A DNA stretch of 44,090 nucleotides, from positions 1-44,090 of the forward strand of contig VBAK01000120.1 in the NCBI GenBank assembly GCA_005882275.1. The letters run 5' to 3'. This DNA comes from Candidatus Segetimicrobium genomatis (lineage in GTDB: Bacteria > Sysuimicrobiota > Sysuimicrobiia > Sysuimicrobiales > Segetimicrobiaceae). Positions within the stretch are counted from its first letter, which is position 1, and the number at the start of each line of letters is the position of its first letter. Position numbers and translations under genes: made by a program. Positions 33,639-41,052 of this stretch are shown here, piece after piece. The notes beneath the pieces were generated by a model. That model ran no database searches, was not told the DNA's origin, and worked only from the letters and a program-made list of their open reading frames with translations.

Positions 33639-34028
33639 ATGAATGCGAAGCAGGCTCCGCCGAAGAAGAAGTTCCTGTTCAGGGTCGGCATCGTCGCGCT
33701 GAAGCTCCTGGCGCTGGCGCTGGTTCTGGAGTCTGTGTTCGTCAGCATCGCCAACAAACTCGCGACCGTGCTCGTGACCGGGGATACGGGCGTGCTGTCC
33801 GCTCTGCGCCACCGGACGGCCGTGTCGTACTACTCGTACATCAGCCACAACCGGTACCTCAACCTGTGGGACCTGAAGGCGGCCCTGATCGTGTTGGGGA
33901 TCGCCCTCTACGTCGAGGCCCTGCTGGTCGAGCTGCTCACCAAGCAGAAACCCGCCTCCACAGGCCGGTGGGCCCTCGCTGATCGCGAGAAACCGGCGAA
34001 CCGGGAGCCGGACGTCCGACCGGGGTGA
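33639..34028 (+). CDS. Small membrane protein, paralog 2 of a tandem pair
   Basis: A 129-residue protein with a lysine-rich start (MNAKQAPPKKKFLFR) and two membrane helices (about 15-38 and 80-99), plus a charged C-terminal tail absent from its neighbour. The helices and the region between, ending SYYSYISHNRYLNLWDLK, match paralog 1 throughout. The two genes are 59 bases apart and clearly arose by duplication. The ATG at 33639 has only a weak ribosome site. No family recognised; a pair of interacting subunits is one possibility. Confidence 0.7.
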   Translation: MNAKQAPPKKKFLFRVGIVALKLLALALVLESVFVSIANKLATVLVTGDTGVLSALRHRTAVSYYSYISHNRYLNLWDLKAALIVLGIALYVEALLVELLTKQKPASTGRWALADREKPANREPDVRPG

Positions 34029-34068
34029 CCCGGCCCCGAAGGAAGCCTGTCTTCGGGCATGGAATCCC

Positions 34069-34160
34069 TGCCTACGGCGTGAGCCAGGACGTGCCTACGG
34101 CGTGAGCCAGGACGTGCCTACGGCGTGAGCCAGGACGTGCCTACGGCCTGAGCCGGAGCG
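34069..34160. repeat. 23-base tandem repeat, four units
   Basis: Four head-to-tail units of 23 bases start at 34069, 34092, 34115 and 34138. The first three share the core CTACGGCGTGAGCCAG followed by GACG; the fourth has two changes (CCTGAGCCGG). Because 23 is not a multiple of three it cannot code a periodic peptide. It lies between the second membrane paralog and the next gene. Confidence 0.9.
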
Positions 34161-34207
34161 TGCCCCAGAGCACTGGGCGAGAACCCAACGCCGGGAGTTG
34201 ATGGGTG

Positions 34208-34786
34208 ATGTGCCAGCTGATCCGCTTTCGGGTGAGCCACCGGGCGGCGTTTGCGGAGGCGCTCTCCCGCATTCCAGGGGAGCTGTGGGTGACGGCCCAC
34301 GACGACCGCGCCCGCGGCGGCGAGCCGGGCACGCTCTGGGCCACCCTGGCCGCGCTCGACGTCATGCGCGAGCGCGGGATCGCCCTCGAACCGATCGAAA
34401 GCCTGGAAGCCGAACTGATCCCGGTCTTCTACGGGCCCGGCGCCACCGTTCACGCAAAATTGATGGCGGCCGACCTGCGCTGCTGCACCCTGGCCGCCGG
34501 CGCCGTCGGCGCGATCCGGGCCGGAGAAGGCCGCGTCGACGACGTCACCCGCGCCACCGGTCTTCGGGCGGAGGATCTGCTGGCCTGGCAGCCTCCGTTT
34601 TCGCCGCCGTACGTGTGGCTGCTCATTCGCCGGCGCGAAGATGCGCTGCCGGCGGCTTCGCGGTTGTTCCCGGGCAATGCGGCGGCGCGCCAGTGGGCCG
34701 AACGGTTCGGGGTGAGCGGCCTCCCCGCGCTCCTCAGCCGGGCCCAGCCGGGAATCCCGGCCAAACTCGTGCCGGAGCCGGCGTAG
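34208..34786 (+). CDS. Unrecognised 192-residue soluble protein
   Basis: A compact, probably cytoplasmic protein without signal peptide, membrane helix or known motif. It begins MCQLIRFRVSHRAAFAEAL and has conserved-looking aromatic segments (WQPPFSPPYVWLLIRRREDA). Codon use fits its neighbours, and third positions are strongly GC, so it is very likely real. A GTG at 34205 is an alternative start. It is followed after 58 bases by the ornithine cyclodeaminase-family gene in the same direction, so they may be co-transcribed. No function can be assigned. Confidence 0.65.
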   Translation: MCQLIRFRVSHRAAFAEALSRIPGELWVTAHDDRARGGEPGTLWATLAALDVMRERGIALEPIESLEAELIPVFYGPGATVHAKLMAADLRCCTLAAGAVGAIRAGEGRVDDVTRATGLRAEDLLAWQPPFSPPYVWLLIRRREDALPAASRLFPGNAAARQWAERFGVSGLPALLSRAQPGIPAKLVPEPA

Positions 34787-34844
34787 GCGCCGGAGCGCTC
34801 CGCGCGAAGCCCCGCGCCCTCTCCCGCTCGGGAGGACCCTGCCC

Positions 34845-35828
34845 ATGGTGACGCTCCTGAAAGAATCCCACCTCCGCCGGCTGCTGGTCATGCGCGACCT
34901 CGTGCCGCTGATGGAGCGGGCCCTGGCCGCGTTTTCGACCGGCGCCGTCGTGCAGCCGGTGCGCACGGTGATCCCGGTGGAGACGCACGGCGGCATGCTT
35001 GCGCTGATGCCGGCCTACCTGCGCGATCAGGGGGCGCTGGGGTTCAAGGCGGTGACCTTCTACCCCGGGAACGCCGCCCGCGGCCTGGCAACGCATCTGG
35101 CGACCATCCTGCTCCACGATCCGGCGACCGGGGCGCCTCTCGCGTTCTTGGACGGCCGCCTGATCACCGAGATGCGCACCGCCGCCGTCTCGGCGGCGGC
35201 CACGAAGCATCTGGCCCGCCGGAATGCGGGGATCGCCGCGTTCCTGGGCGCCGGGGTGCAGGCGCGCAGCCATGTGGAGGCGCTGCGGGAGGTCTGCGCC
35301 CTCCGCGAGGTGCGGGTGTGGACCCGGACGCGGGCGCACGCCGACGCGTTTGCCCGGGAGACCGCCGAGCGCTACGGACTGCCGGCCGCGGCCGCGGCGT
35401 CGGCCGAAGAGGCGGTGCGGGGCGCAGAGGTCATCTGCACCGTGACCAGCAGCCAGACGCCGGTCCTGGAAGGGCGGTGGCTCTCGCCGGGCGCCCACAT
35501 CAACGCGGTCGGGGCGCCGCGCCCGACCTGGCGGGAGATGGACACCGAGGTGGTGGCGAGGGCGCGGCTCTTCGTTGACTCCCGCGCGGCCGCCGTCGTG
35601 GAGGCCGGCGACATCGTCGGACCGATGAAGGAGGGCGCGATCGCGAGCGATCACATCCAGGCCGAGATCGGCGAGGTGTTCGCGGGCCGCCGCCCCGGCC
35701 GGACCGACGCCGGGCAGGTCACCCTGTTCAAGTCGCTCGGGCTGGCGGTCGAGGACGTGGCCACGGCGCAGTTCGCCTACGAGCGGGCCCGGGAGAGGCA
35801 GGTCGGCGAGGAACTGACCCTGGACTAG
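34845..35828 (+). CDS. Ornithine cyclodeaminase / mu-crystallin family enzyme
   Basis: A 327-residue NAD(P)-dependent enzyme. The Rossmann motif is FLGAGVQARSHVEAL (GxGxQA), with RTRAHADAFA after it; the substrate part contains GFKAVTFYPGN and RTAAVSAAATKHLARR. VGAPRPTWREMD and GDIVGPMKEG follow, as in ornithine cyclodeaminase, alanine dehydrogenase and ketimine reductase members. Reactions include ornithine to proline or reduction of cyclic imines; the exact substrate cannot be read. Translation start ATG at 34845 is preceded by GGGAGGA. Confidence 0.9.
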   Translation: MVTLLKESHLRRLLVMRDLVPLMERALAAFSTGAVVQPVRTVIPVETHGGMLALMPAYLRDQGALGFKAVTFYPGNAARGLATHLATILLHDPATGAPLAFLDGRLITEMRTAAVSAAATKHLARRNAGIAAFLGAGVQARSHVEALREVCALREVRVWTRTRAHADAFARETAERYGLPAAAAASAEEAVRGAEVICTVTSSQTPVLEGRWLSPGAHINAVGAPRPTWREMDTEVVARARLFVDSRAAAVVEAGDIVGPMKEGAIASDHIQAEIGEVFAGRRPGRTDAGQVTLFKSLGLAVEDVATAQFAYERARERQVGEELTLD

Positions 35829-35848
35829 TCCGACGGCTGTGCTACAAT
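35820..35848 (+). promoter_or_regulatory. Promoter of the ImmA-like gene (CTGGAC-N17-TACAAT)
   Basis: CTGGAC (35820-35825) and TACAAT (35843-35848) are separated by 17 bases. The expected transcript start falls about 3 bases before the ATG at 35858, and no ribosome site exists, so a leaderless mRNA is likely. The same -35 hexamer is used before the S41 peptidase gene. Confidence 0.55.
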
Positions 35849-35857
35849 AAAACCCTG

Positions 35858-36613
35858 ATGCGCGACTGCGGGCAGTGCGGTCACGAGCTCGAGCCCTTCT
35901 TCGACTCGACCTGCGAGCCTCCTGTCGCCTGGCTGTGCCAGGGGTGCGGGAGCGTCACCCTCGAGGAAGATCTCCGCGCGCTGTCGCCGTCCGCGCGAAG
36001 CGAGCTCGCCACGCTGCGGGCGTTCATTGCACCGGTTCCCGGGGACGGACGCGCGCCGCGGGAGCCCCAGCCGGCGCTCGGCCGCGCCCAGGCGCGGGCG
36101 CGGGCACTCCTGGAAGGAGTCCGCACCATCCCCGTCGACATCGAGCGCATTGCCGCGCAGTACGGGTACCCGGTGCGCGAACGGCCGCTGCCGCCCGACG
36201 AGCGGGGCACGATCGCCCGGGACGGCGATCACACCGTGATCGTGATCAACCGAACCCGGGCCGGTATCACCGACGCCGAGCGCCGCTGGATCATCGCCGA
36301 GGAGCTCGGCCACGCGGTCCTGGAGCACAGCACGCTGGTGGCGAGCGGCGCCCCGGGAACCCGGTTGACGATTCCCGAGCCGCGGCGCCGGGTCGAGGAA
36401 CGGGAAGCCAGGCGGTTTGCCGCCGAGGTCCTGATGCCGGAAGAAAAGATCCGGGGACGGTTTGCGGAACTGGCGCCGCGCATCGACCAGGCCCTCGGCC
36501 TCCGCCAGCGGCAGGCCGAGACCGACGAGGTCGTCACCGCCCTGGCCCGGATGTTCGCCGTCAGTCCCACCGCGATGCGCACCCGGCTCCAGGAGCTGGA
36601 CCTCATCCGCTAG
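35858..36613 (+). CDS. ImmA/IrrE-like protein with N-terminal zinc ribbon; altered HExxH motif
   Basis: A 251-residue protein. Residues 1-35 form a zinc ribbon with CGQC (4-7) and CQGC (27-30). From about 90 a DUF955 (ImmA/IrrE) metallopeptidase-like domain follows: IPVDIERIAAQYG, then AEELGHAVLEH at 147-157 where the normal HExxH reads EELGH (Glu148 in place of the first His), and EREARRFAAEVLMP carrying the third ligand. It ends with the usual small helical part (MFAVSPTAMRTRLQEL). The loss of one zinc ligand may abolish or change peptidase activity. ImmA-like proteases cleave phage-type repressors; no repressor is next to it. Confidence 0.85.
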   Translation: MRDCGQCGHELEPFFDSTCEPPVAWLCQGCGSVTLEEDLRALSPSARSELATLRAFIAPVPGDGRAPREPQPALGRAQARARALLEGVRTIPVDIERIAAQYGYPVRERPLPPDERGTIARDGDHTVIVINRTRAGITDAERRWIIAEELGHAVLEHSTLVASGAPGTRLTIPEPRRRVEEREARRFAAEVLMPEEKIRGRFAELAPRIDQALGLRQRQAETDEVVTALARMFAVSPTAMRTRLQELDLIR

Positions 36614-36641
36614 CCGCTTCGTCCGCGCGGCCGCTCTCCCA

Positions 36642-36657
36642 GGCGGACTCGTCCGCC
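36642..36657. terminator. Hairpin between convergent genes
   Basis: GGCGGAC-TC-GTCCGCC is a perfect inverted repeat (practical stem of six, loop CTCG) in the 73-base gap between the ImmA-like gene and the convergent hypothetical gene. No U-run follows. A 12-base direct repeat GGCCGCTCTCCC flanks it at 36629-36640 and 36663-36674. Confidence 0.4.
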
Positions 36658-36686
36658 CTCCGGGCCGCTCTCCCGGGCCGCCGCGC

Positions 36687-37223
36687 TCAGGGATCCCACT
36701 GCACGATCGTCATCCGGCCGTTCCCCATCATCCAGATCATGCTGAAGGACGCGGCGTCGATGAGCAACTTTTCCCCGGCCGATGAGTCGGGTGAATGGTG
36801 GAACATCGAGTTCACCGCCGAGCAGGCATCGCAGATGAAGCGGACGGGTCCCTGCCCTTTGGGGGCGCGGCTGGGCTCGACCGGATGGGCGCCGATCTGG
36901 TACGAGCCCTGGGGCCATTCACGCGAGAAGGTCAGGTGGAGCCCGGAGAATGTCCGCGGACCCTGGGACGCGGGGAAGTTCGCAAGGGACCCCCCTGCGA
37001 CGTCATAGAGGCCGTACCGGCCGATCGGCCCGAGCCTCAGGTACAGCGACCCTCGATCCCTGCCGGCGGCCGGTGGGGGCGCGTCCGGGCGCGACGCCTC
37101 CGGACCGACGAATCGGAGGGTGACGCGCCACCCCTGGACCGCGAGGGCGGCTGCCGCCACGGTGAGGAGGCCGGCGAGCAACAGCGCGCGGCGGGTCCTG
37201 GACCGCCTACCACCCGTCGTCAT
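36687..37223 (-). CDS. Membrane-anchored hypothetical protein
   Basis: A 178-residue protein with a basic N-terminus (TTGGRRSRTRRAL) and one hydrophobic helix at about 12-30, then an extracytoplasmic part. The outer part starts with a Pro/Ala-rich linker and continues with beta-rich sequence (LYLRLGPIGRYGLYDVAGG) and FICDACSAVNSMF, containing two close cysteines. No family recognised. It lies 52 bases downstream of the S41 peptidase gene on the same strand and may be its companion. Confidence 0.6.
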   Translation of the reverse strand: MTTGGRRSRTRRALLLAGLLTVAAAALAVQGWRVTLRFVGPEASRPDAPPPAAGRDRGSLYLRLGPIGRYGLYDVAGGSLANFPASQGPRTFSGLHLTFSREWPQGSYQIGAHPVEPSRAPKGQGPVRFICDACSAVNSMFHHSPDSSAGEKLLIDAASFSMIWMMGNGRMTIVQWDP

Positions 37224-37275
37224 CGCCGATCGTTAATCCCGGCCGGATCGCCTATCCGAGACCGCGGCCCCGTCC

Positions 37276-38628
37276 TTACGCCGCCCGAGAGGTGAGGCGC
37301 ATGCGCAGTGCCGCGAGCACTCGGAGCGCAGCCTGGAGCTGGGTATCCTCACCCCGGACCATGTCGGAGACGGTCAGGCTCACGTTCACGTCCGGCGCGA
37401 TCCCCACCCCCTCGACCTGCGCCCCCTGCGGCGTCATGATCCGCTCGACCGTCACGGACATCCCGGTCCGGTCGGGCAGGGGAACCGTCACCGAGCCGCC
37501 GAGCGCGCCCGCGCTCTTCTCGCCAACGATCGTGGCCCGATGGTGGTCCTTGAAGGCTCCGGTCAGGATCTCCGATGCGGACGCGCTGCTGCCGTCGATG
37601 AGCACGACGACCGGCGTCTGCGGAAACAGCGGGGTCCCGGCGGTCTGCAGGACGCTCGGGGACTGGCCGCGCTCGGTGATCTTGGACAGGACGGTCCGCG
37701 GCGGCAGGAACAGGCTGCCGATCGCCACCGCCTCGTGGATCAGCCCTCCGGGATTCCCGCGGAGGTCGAGGACGATCGAGCGGATCGATTCCCGCACCTC
37801 GAGCTCCTGCAGCGACATCCGCAGTTGGGCACCGGCTCCCCGGGGGAACCCCACGAGCTTCACGTATGCCACCCCGGGCTGAATGAACCTGGCCTCGACC
37901 GGATGCTCGCGAATCGGGGCCCGCACGACATCGATCATCAGCGTCCGGTCGCCGCGCAGGATCTGGAGCGCCGCGGTGGATCCGGCCGGGCCGCGAATGA
38001 ACTGGCTGGCTTCCAGGCTGGTGACATTCTTGAGGGACTTGCCGTCGACCTGAACGATCCGGTCAAAGCGCTTGACCCCGGCGCTCTCGGCCGGCGAGCC
38101 CGGAAAGACGTCCTCGACGAAGATCCAGGCGTCGCCGGCGGCGTCCTTGCGCGCGGTGATCACGACCCCGATGCCGGTGAATCCGGGACGGCCGAGGATC
38201 TGCTGGCGGCTCTCGAGATACTGCTTGGGGTCGAGAAACGCGGTGTGGCTGTCGCGGAGGGAGGCCAGCATCCCGGCGGTCGCCTCGTACGCGAGCTGCG
38301 TCTCGGAGGTCGAGTTCAACTCCGCCGCCCGCTCGAACTCGCTGGTGAAGCTGATCTCGGCGTCGGCCCGCGCGGTCCCGGCCGGAATGTCGGGCAGCGC
38401 GGCGCTGCTCTGGTTGGTGGCCTTCCGCAGCGTGGCGATCGCCGCGTTCAAGAGCGGCACCGGTTGGACGGGATCGACATACTCTTCATCGAGCACCTTC
38501 AGCGCCGCGAGAACCAGCGTCCCATCGGAGGCGATGGCGTGCTGCACCGTGCCGAGCGGGACGGCGACCAGCGCGGCAGCCACCAGCAGGACGACCCACC
38601 GCCGGTGGGCGGCGCGGACCGGAAACAT
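37276..38628 (-). CDS. S41 family peptidase with PDZ domain (CTP-like)
   Basis: A 450-residue exported or membrane-anchored protease: signal/anchor helix at about 11-34, a helical N-terminal region, DSHTAFLDP, a PDZ domain (about 145-238; GFTGIGVVI, PGSPAESAGVKRFDRIV), then the S41 core with VLDLRGNPGG and GSSASASEI. The nucleophile is one of the serines in SSASASE. The GEK-TFGKG segment that normally supplies the general-base Lys reads GEKSAGAL, so the Lys of GKG is Ala; another Lys precedes it. The ATG at 38628 is 7 bases after AGGAG; a GTG lies at 38634. Role: trimming of envelope proteins. Confidence 0.9.
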   Translation of the reverse strand: MFPVRAAHRRWVVLLVAAALVAVPLGTVQHAIASDGTLVLAALKVLDEEYVDPVQPVPLLNAAIATLRKATNQSSAALPDIPAGTARADAEISFTSEFERAAELNSTSETQLAYEATAGMLASLRDSHTAFLDPKQYLESRQQILGRPGFTGIGVVITARKDAAGDAWIFVEDVFPGSPAESAGVKRFDRIVQVDGKSLKNVTSLEASQFIRGPAGSTAALQILRGDRTLMIDVVRAPIREHPVEARFIQPGVAYVKLVGFPRGAGAQLRMSLQELEVRESIRSIVLDLRGNPGGLIHEAVAIGSLFLPPRTVLSKITERGQSPSVLQTAGTPLFPQTPVVVLIDGSSASASEILTGAFKDHHRATIVGEKSAGALGGSVTVPLPDRTGMSVTVERIMTPQGAQVEGVGIAPDVNVSLTVSDMVRGEDTQLQAALRVLAALRMRLTSRAA

Positions 38629-38654
38629 AGACACGCTCCTGTGGTGTTGAGAAT

Positions 38655-38719
38655 CGGGGCCGGGCCAATAACCGGGCCCCGCTTACCGAGATTATATACC
38701 CCGGAACATGGCTGTCCAG
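38655..38719 (-). promoter_or_regulatory. Promoter of the S41 peptidase gene and leader hairpin
   Basis: On the minus strand CTGGAC (38719-38714) and TATAAT (38696-38691) are 17 bases apart. The predicted start near 38684 gives a leader of about 55 bases that contains the inverted repeat CGGGGCC...GGCCCCG (38655-38681). The hairpin could be an operator at the start site or a leader structure. Confidence 0.6.
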
Positions 38720-38790
38720 ATGGCCGATTCCTGCTCTGCGCCGGGAGTTCCCGGGAAACTGCGGTCAAACTACAGTGCGGCGGCCGTGCG

Positions 38791-39507
38791 TCAGTACGTG
38801 GGCGGGTGGAGCGCCGCGTACACCATCCGAACCAGGGTGGTGATGTCGAAGACCGGCAGCCCGGTGGCCTCGCGAATCGCGGCCGCGTACGGCGGCATGT
38901 TGGTGCACTCCAGGACGATCGCGCCGACCTCCGGGTGCCGTTCGACCATCTCCCGCGCCGCCTCGACATTCTCCCTGCGGGCGGCTTCGACGTCCAGCTC
39001 GGTCTCGTTCTCGAGGAGCACCGGCGTAAACGCGTGTCCCCGCTCGAGCCCCCGGATGACCAGCCTGATGTCCTCGGCGATCCCGGCGCCGGCGAGATGC
39101 CGCGGACCGAGGGCGAGGCCGTCAACGGTCAGGACGCCCACCGCGCGGTCCGGCCCGAGCATCCGCGAGACCAGGGGCACCAGCTGCAGCGCGGAGGTGA
39201 AGACCGGCACCCGGACGGCCTCCGCCAGCTGGCGTTGAAACAGCGCGAGGAAGCCGCAGGAGGTGGTGATCGCCAGCACCCCGCTCGCTTCCAGCGTGCG
39301 GGCGCCCGCGACGAACCCCTCGAGGAGCGCCGGATCGCCCTCCCGCACCACGCGCGCCGGCGATGCGTTCCGCACCTTGTGATACAGGACGGGGAAGGGG
39401 AACGTGCCCGCGTGCCCGATGTCTCCCGGGATCCTGGGAAACACCGTGTCGAGCACGAGGATGCCGATGGCATGGCCGTACAGGTTTCTGCCGCCGCGCG
39501 CTTTCAT
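38791..39507 (-). CDS. Aspartate/glutamate racemase family protein
   Basis: A 238-residue protein. Two active-site cysteine segments are present, TTSCGFLALFQ and LECTNMPPYAAA, each following a beta strand as in Asp/Glu racemases, hydantoin racemases and maleate isomerases. The N-terminal part ILVLDTVFPRIPGDIGH is characteristic of a subgroup without assigned substrate. GGGAGG precedes the ATG at 39507, which overlaps the stop of the upstream ImmA-like gene by ATGA. It would racemise or isomerise an amino acid or dicarboxylate. Confidence 0.85.
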   Translation of the reverse strand: MKARGGRNLYGHAIGILVLDTVFPRIPGDIGHAGTFPFPVLYHKVRNASPARVVREGDPALLEGFVAGARTLEASGVLAITTSCGFLALFQRQLAEAVRVPVFTSALQLVPLVSRMLGPDRAVGVLTVDGLALGPRHLAGAGIAEDIRLVIRGLERGHAFTPVLLENETELDVEAARRENVEAAREMVERHPEVGAIVLECTNMPPYAAAIREATGLPVFDITTLVRMVYAALHPPTY

Positions 39508-40364
39508 GATGGCCTCCCGGCGCCCACCGGAGCCCCCGAACGTCCCGCCGCCGGCCTCCTCTTCGCAGACCAGGCGACGTTTCCCTCCGGCGGCCGCCGG
39601 GGGGATGCCGCGCCGCGCCGATCGAGGACCACGAGCGCGAGCACGGACCGCCGGCCCAGGTCGCGAACCACGCCGAAGCGCGTGAACCACCACGCCACCC
39701 CGGCGCCGGTCTGCACCTCCTCCACCCCGTGGTGCGGGCGGCCGGTCCGCACGGTGGCGTGCAGCCGCGATTGGGCGGACCAGATCGCGCCGGCCGGCGC
39801 GCCGATCACCGCGGGGGCGGGAAACCGCAGTCCCGGAGACGCCGCCCGCCATCCAAGCCGGAGCCCTCTCCCGTCCGGCCGCCACAGCAGCGCAAATCCC
39901 GTCCAGGCTCTGGTCCGCAGCCACTGACGCGCGGTCAGGCGGATCGGAGCGGCGAACCGCAGCGCCAGGTCCCGCAGCCCGTCCATGGTGAGATCGGTGC
40001 GGGCGGCGACCGGCGTGAAGACGCGGGCGGGCAGGAGCAGTTCGGCGGCGCCGATCTCGGCCAGCTCGTCCCCGCGGTCGCCGCCGGGTCCGGGGGGCAG
40101 CAGCGTCTGAGCCAGCGCCAGCGCCACCAGGCCGTTCCACTGGGGCGTCCGCGGCGGGATCCGCCGGTCGACCGCCAGGATCCGGCGGCCATCGGCCTCC
40201 TCCAGGCGCGCGCCCGCGCCGTCCCCCACAGGCTCCACCCGCCGGATTTCCACAATCCCCAGACGGCCGGCAACGCGCTCCAGCGGCACCGGCGGGGGCC
40301 CGGCGAACGCGGCGGTGGCCGCACGCGCCCGCCGCAAGACCTGGATGATCACGGGGTGCTCCAC
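39504..40364 (-). CDS. ImmA/IrrE-like protein lacking the zinc motif
   Basis: A 286-residue protein. Residues about 26-150 follow the DUF955 pattern: VPLERVAGRLGIVEIRR, ILAVDRRIPP, a helix LVALALAQTLLPP where HExxH should be but with no His, IGAAELLLPARVF in place of the E..FAAELLMP segment, and LRDLALRFAAPIRLTARQWLR. The C-terminal half holds WTGFALLWRP and RTGRPHHGVEEV. It therefore looks like a catalytically dead member, perhaps a sensor or scaffold. The start is a GTG at 40364 without a clear ribosome site. It is coupled by ATGA to the racemase-family gene. Confidence 0.65.
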   Translation of the reverse strand: MEHPVIIQVLRRARAATAAFAGPPPVPLERVAGRLGIVEIRRVEPVGDGAGARLEEADGRRILAVDRRIPPRTPQWNGLVALALAQTLLPPGPGGDRGDELAEIGAAELLLPARVFTPVAARTDLTMDGLRDLALRFAAPIRLTARQWLRTRAWTGFALLWRPDGRGLRLGWRAASPGLRFPAPAVIGAPAGAIWSAQSRLHATVRTGRPHHGVEEVQTGAGVAWWFTRFGVVRDLGRRSVLALVVLDRRGAASPRRPPEGNVAWSAKRRPAAGRSGAPVGAGRPS

Positions 40365-40395
40365 AACATCTTCCTTCGGGCCGTCCCGCCGCGGG

Positions 40396-40419
40396 CCCTC
40401 CGGACGTATACTCGGAGGG
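40396..40419. promoter_or_regulatory. Inverted repeat CCCTCCG-N10-CGGAGGG in a divergent promoter region
   Basis: A perfect 7-base inverted repeat lies between the ImmA-like gene (minus, 40364) and the membrane-protein gene (plus, 40454). The spacer contains TATACT (40407-40412), a plausible -10 for the plus-strand gene, so a repressor bound here could control both. Confidence 0.45.
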
Positions 40420-40453
40420 AGCAGGGGCAGGACACCTCCATCGGAGGCCTCGC

Positions 40454-40942
40454 ATGATGCGCAGGACGGTCCTCGGGTTCTGGATCGGCGTTGCGGTGAC
40501 GTACGTCGTGCTGACCCTCAACACCGCCTCGACCGCATTCGACGTCGATGTGGTGCCGACCGAAGCGAACGCGATCGGCGTGGTGGAGCGGGTGGACCAG
40601 GGACCCCTGAGCCGCATGCTCTCGCCCACCCTCGGAACCCTCGGCACGGTGCGGTTTACGAAGCGGGGCTGGGGGATCCTGACCACCTACTCCCAGGAAC
40701 TGACCGTGACGGCGGCCCGGCTCGCCCAACAGGCCGGCACATCCGTCGGCGTACGCGTCAGCCTGCAGGTCCCGGGGACGATCACGGGAACCAACGCCAC
40801 CGGCCGGGACGGCCGGACGCTCGTCTGGGGGCAGATTCCCCCGGATGCGCCGCTGTGGGCGCGCACGCGGGCGATCAACTGGCCGGTCATCCTCTTCATG
40901 GCCGCGGCGGTCGCGCTGTCCTACTGGGTGCGGGCCGGCTGA
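40454..40942 (+). CDS. Membrane protein with two helices, function unknown
   Basis: A 162-residue protein with an N-terminal hydrophobic helix (about 5-24), an outer or inner domain of some 110 residues that reads as a beta-rich fold, and a C-terminal helix (NWPVILFMAAAVALSYWV). GGAGG lies 6 bases before the ATG at 40454. It contains the small-residue repeat VPGTITGTNATGRDG. No family recognised. It diverges from the ImmA-like gene and could be linked to it through the shared inverted repeat. Confidence 0.6.
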   Translation: MMRRTVLGFWIGVAVTYVVLTLNTASTAFDVDVVPTEANAIGVVERVDQGPLSRMLSPTLGTLGTVRFTKRGWGILTTYSQELTVTAARLAQQAGTSVGVRVSLQVPGTITGTNATGRDGRTLVWGQIPPDAPLWARTRAINWPVILFMAAAVALSYWVRAG

Positions 40943-41052
40943 CGCGGTCCTCCGCCGGCGCGCGGGAATGCGCCGGGCGCCGGCGCGTCCAGGACCCCGG
41001 CGCCGCACCGCGAAATCTATACGGCGATGCGGCCCTGGGAGCTCGTGCTGCG

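Noticed and set aside
34069..34160. CRISPR array
   Set aside because: Units are contiguous without spacers, only 23 bases long, and no cas genes are present.
35875..37008. 377-codon plus-strand frame over the ImmA-like gene
   Set aside because: Shifted-frame shadow of the real gene at 35858 that then runs antisense into another gene; Arg-rich with no motif.
37540..39927. 795-codon plus-strand open frame
   Set aside because: It runs antisense through the S41 peptidase and the racemase-family gene, both of which have full family motifs; the product is low-complexity.
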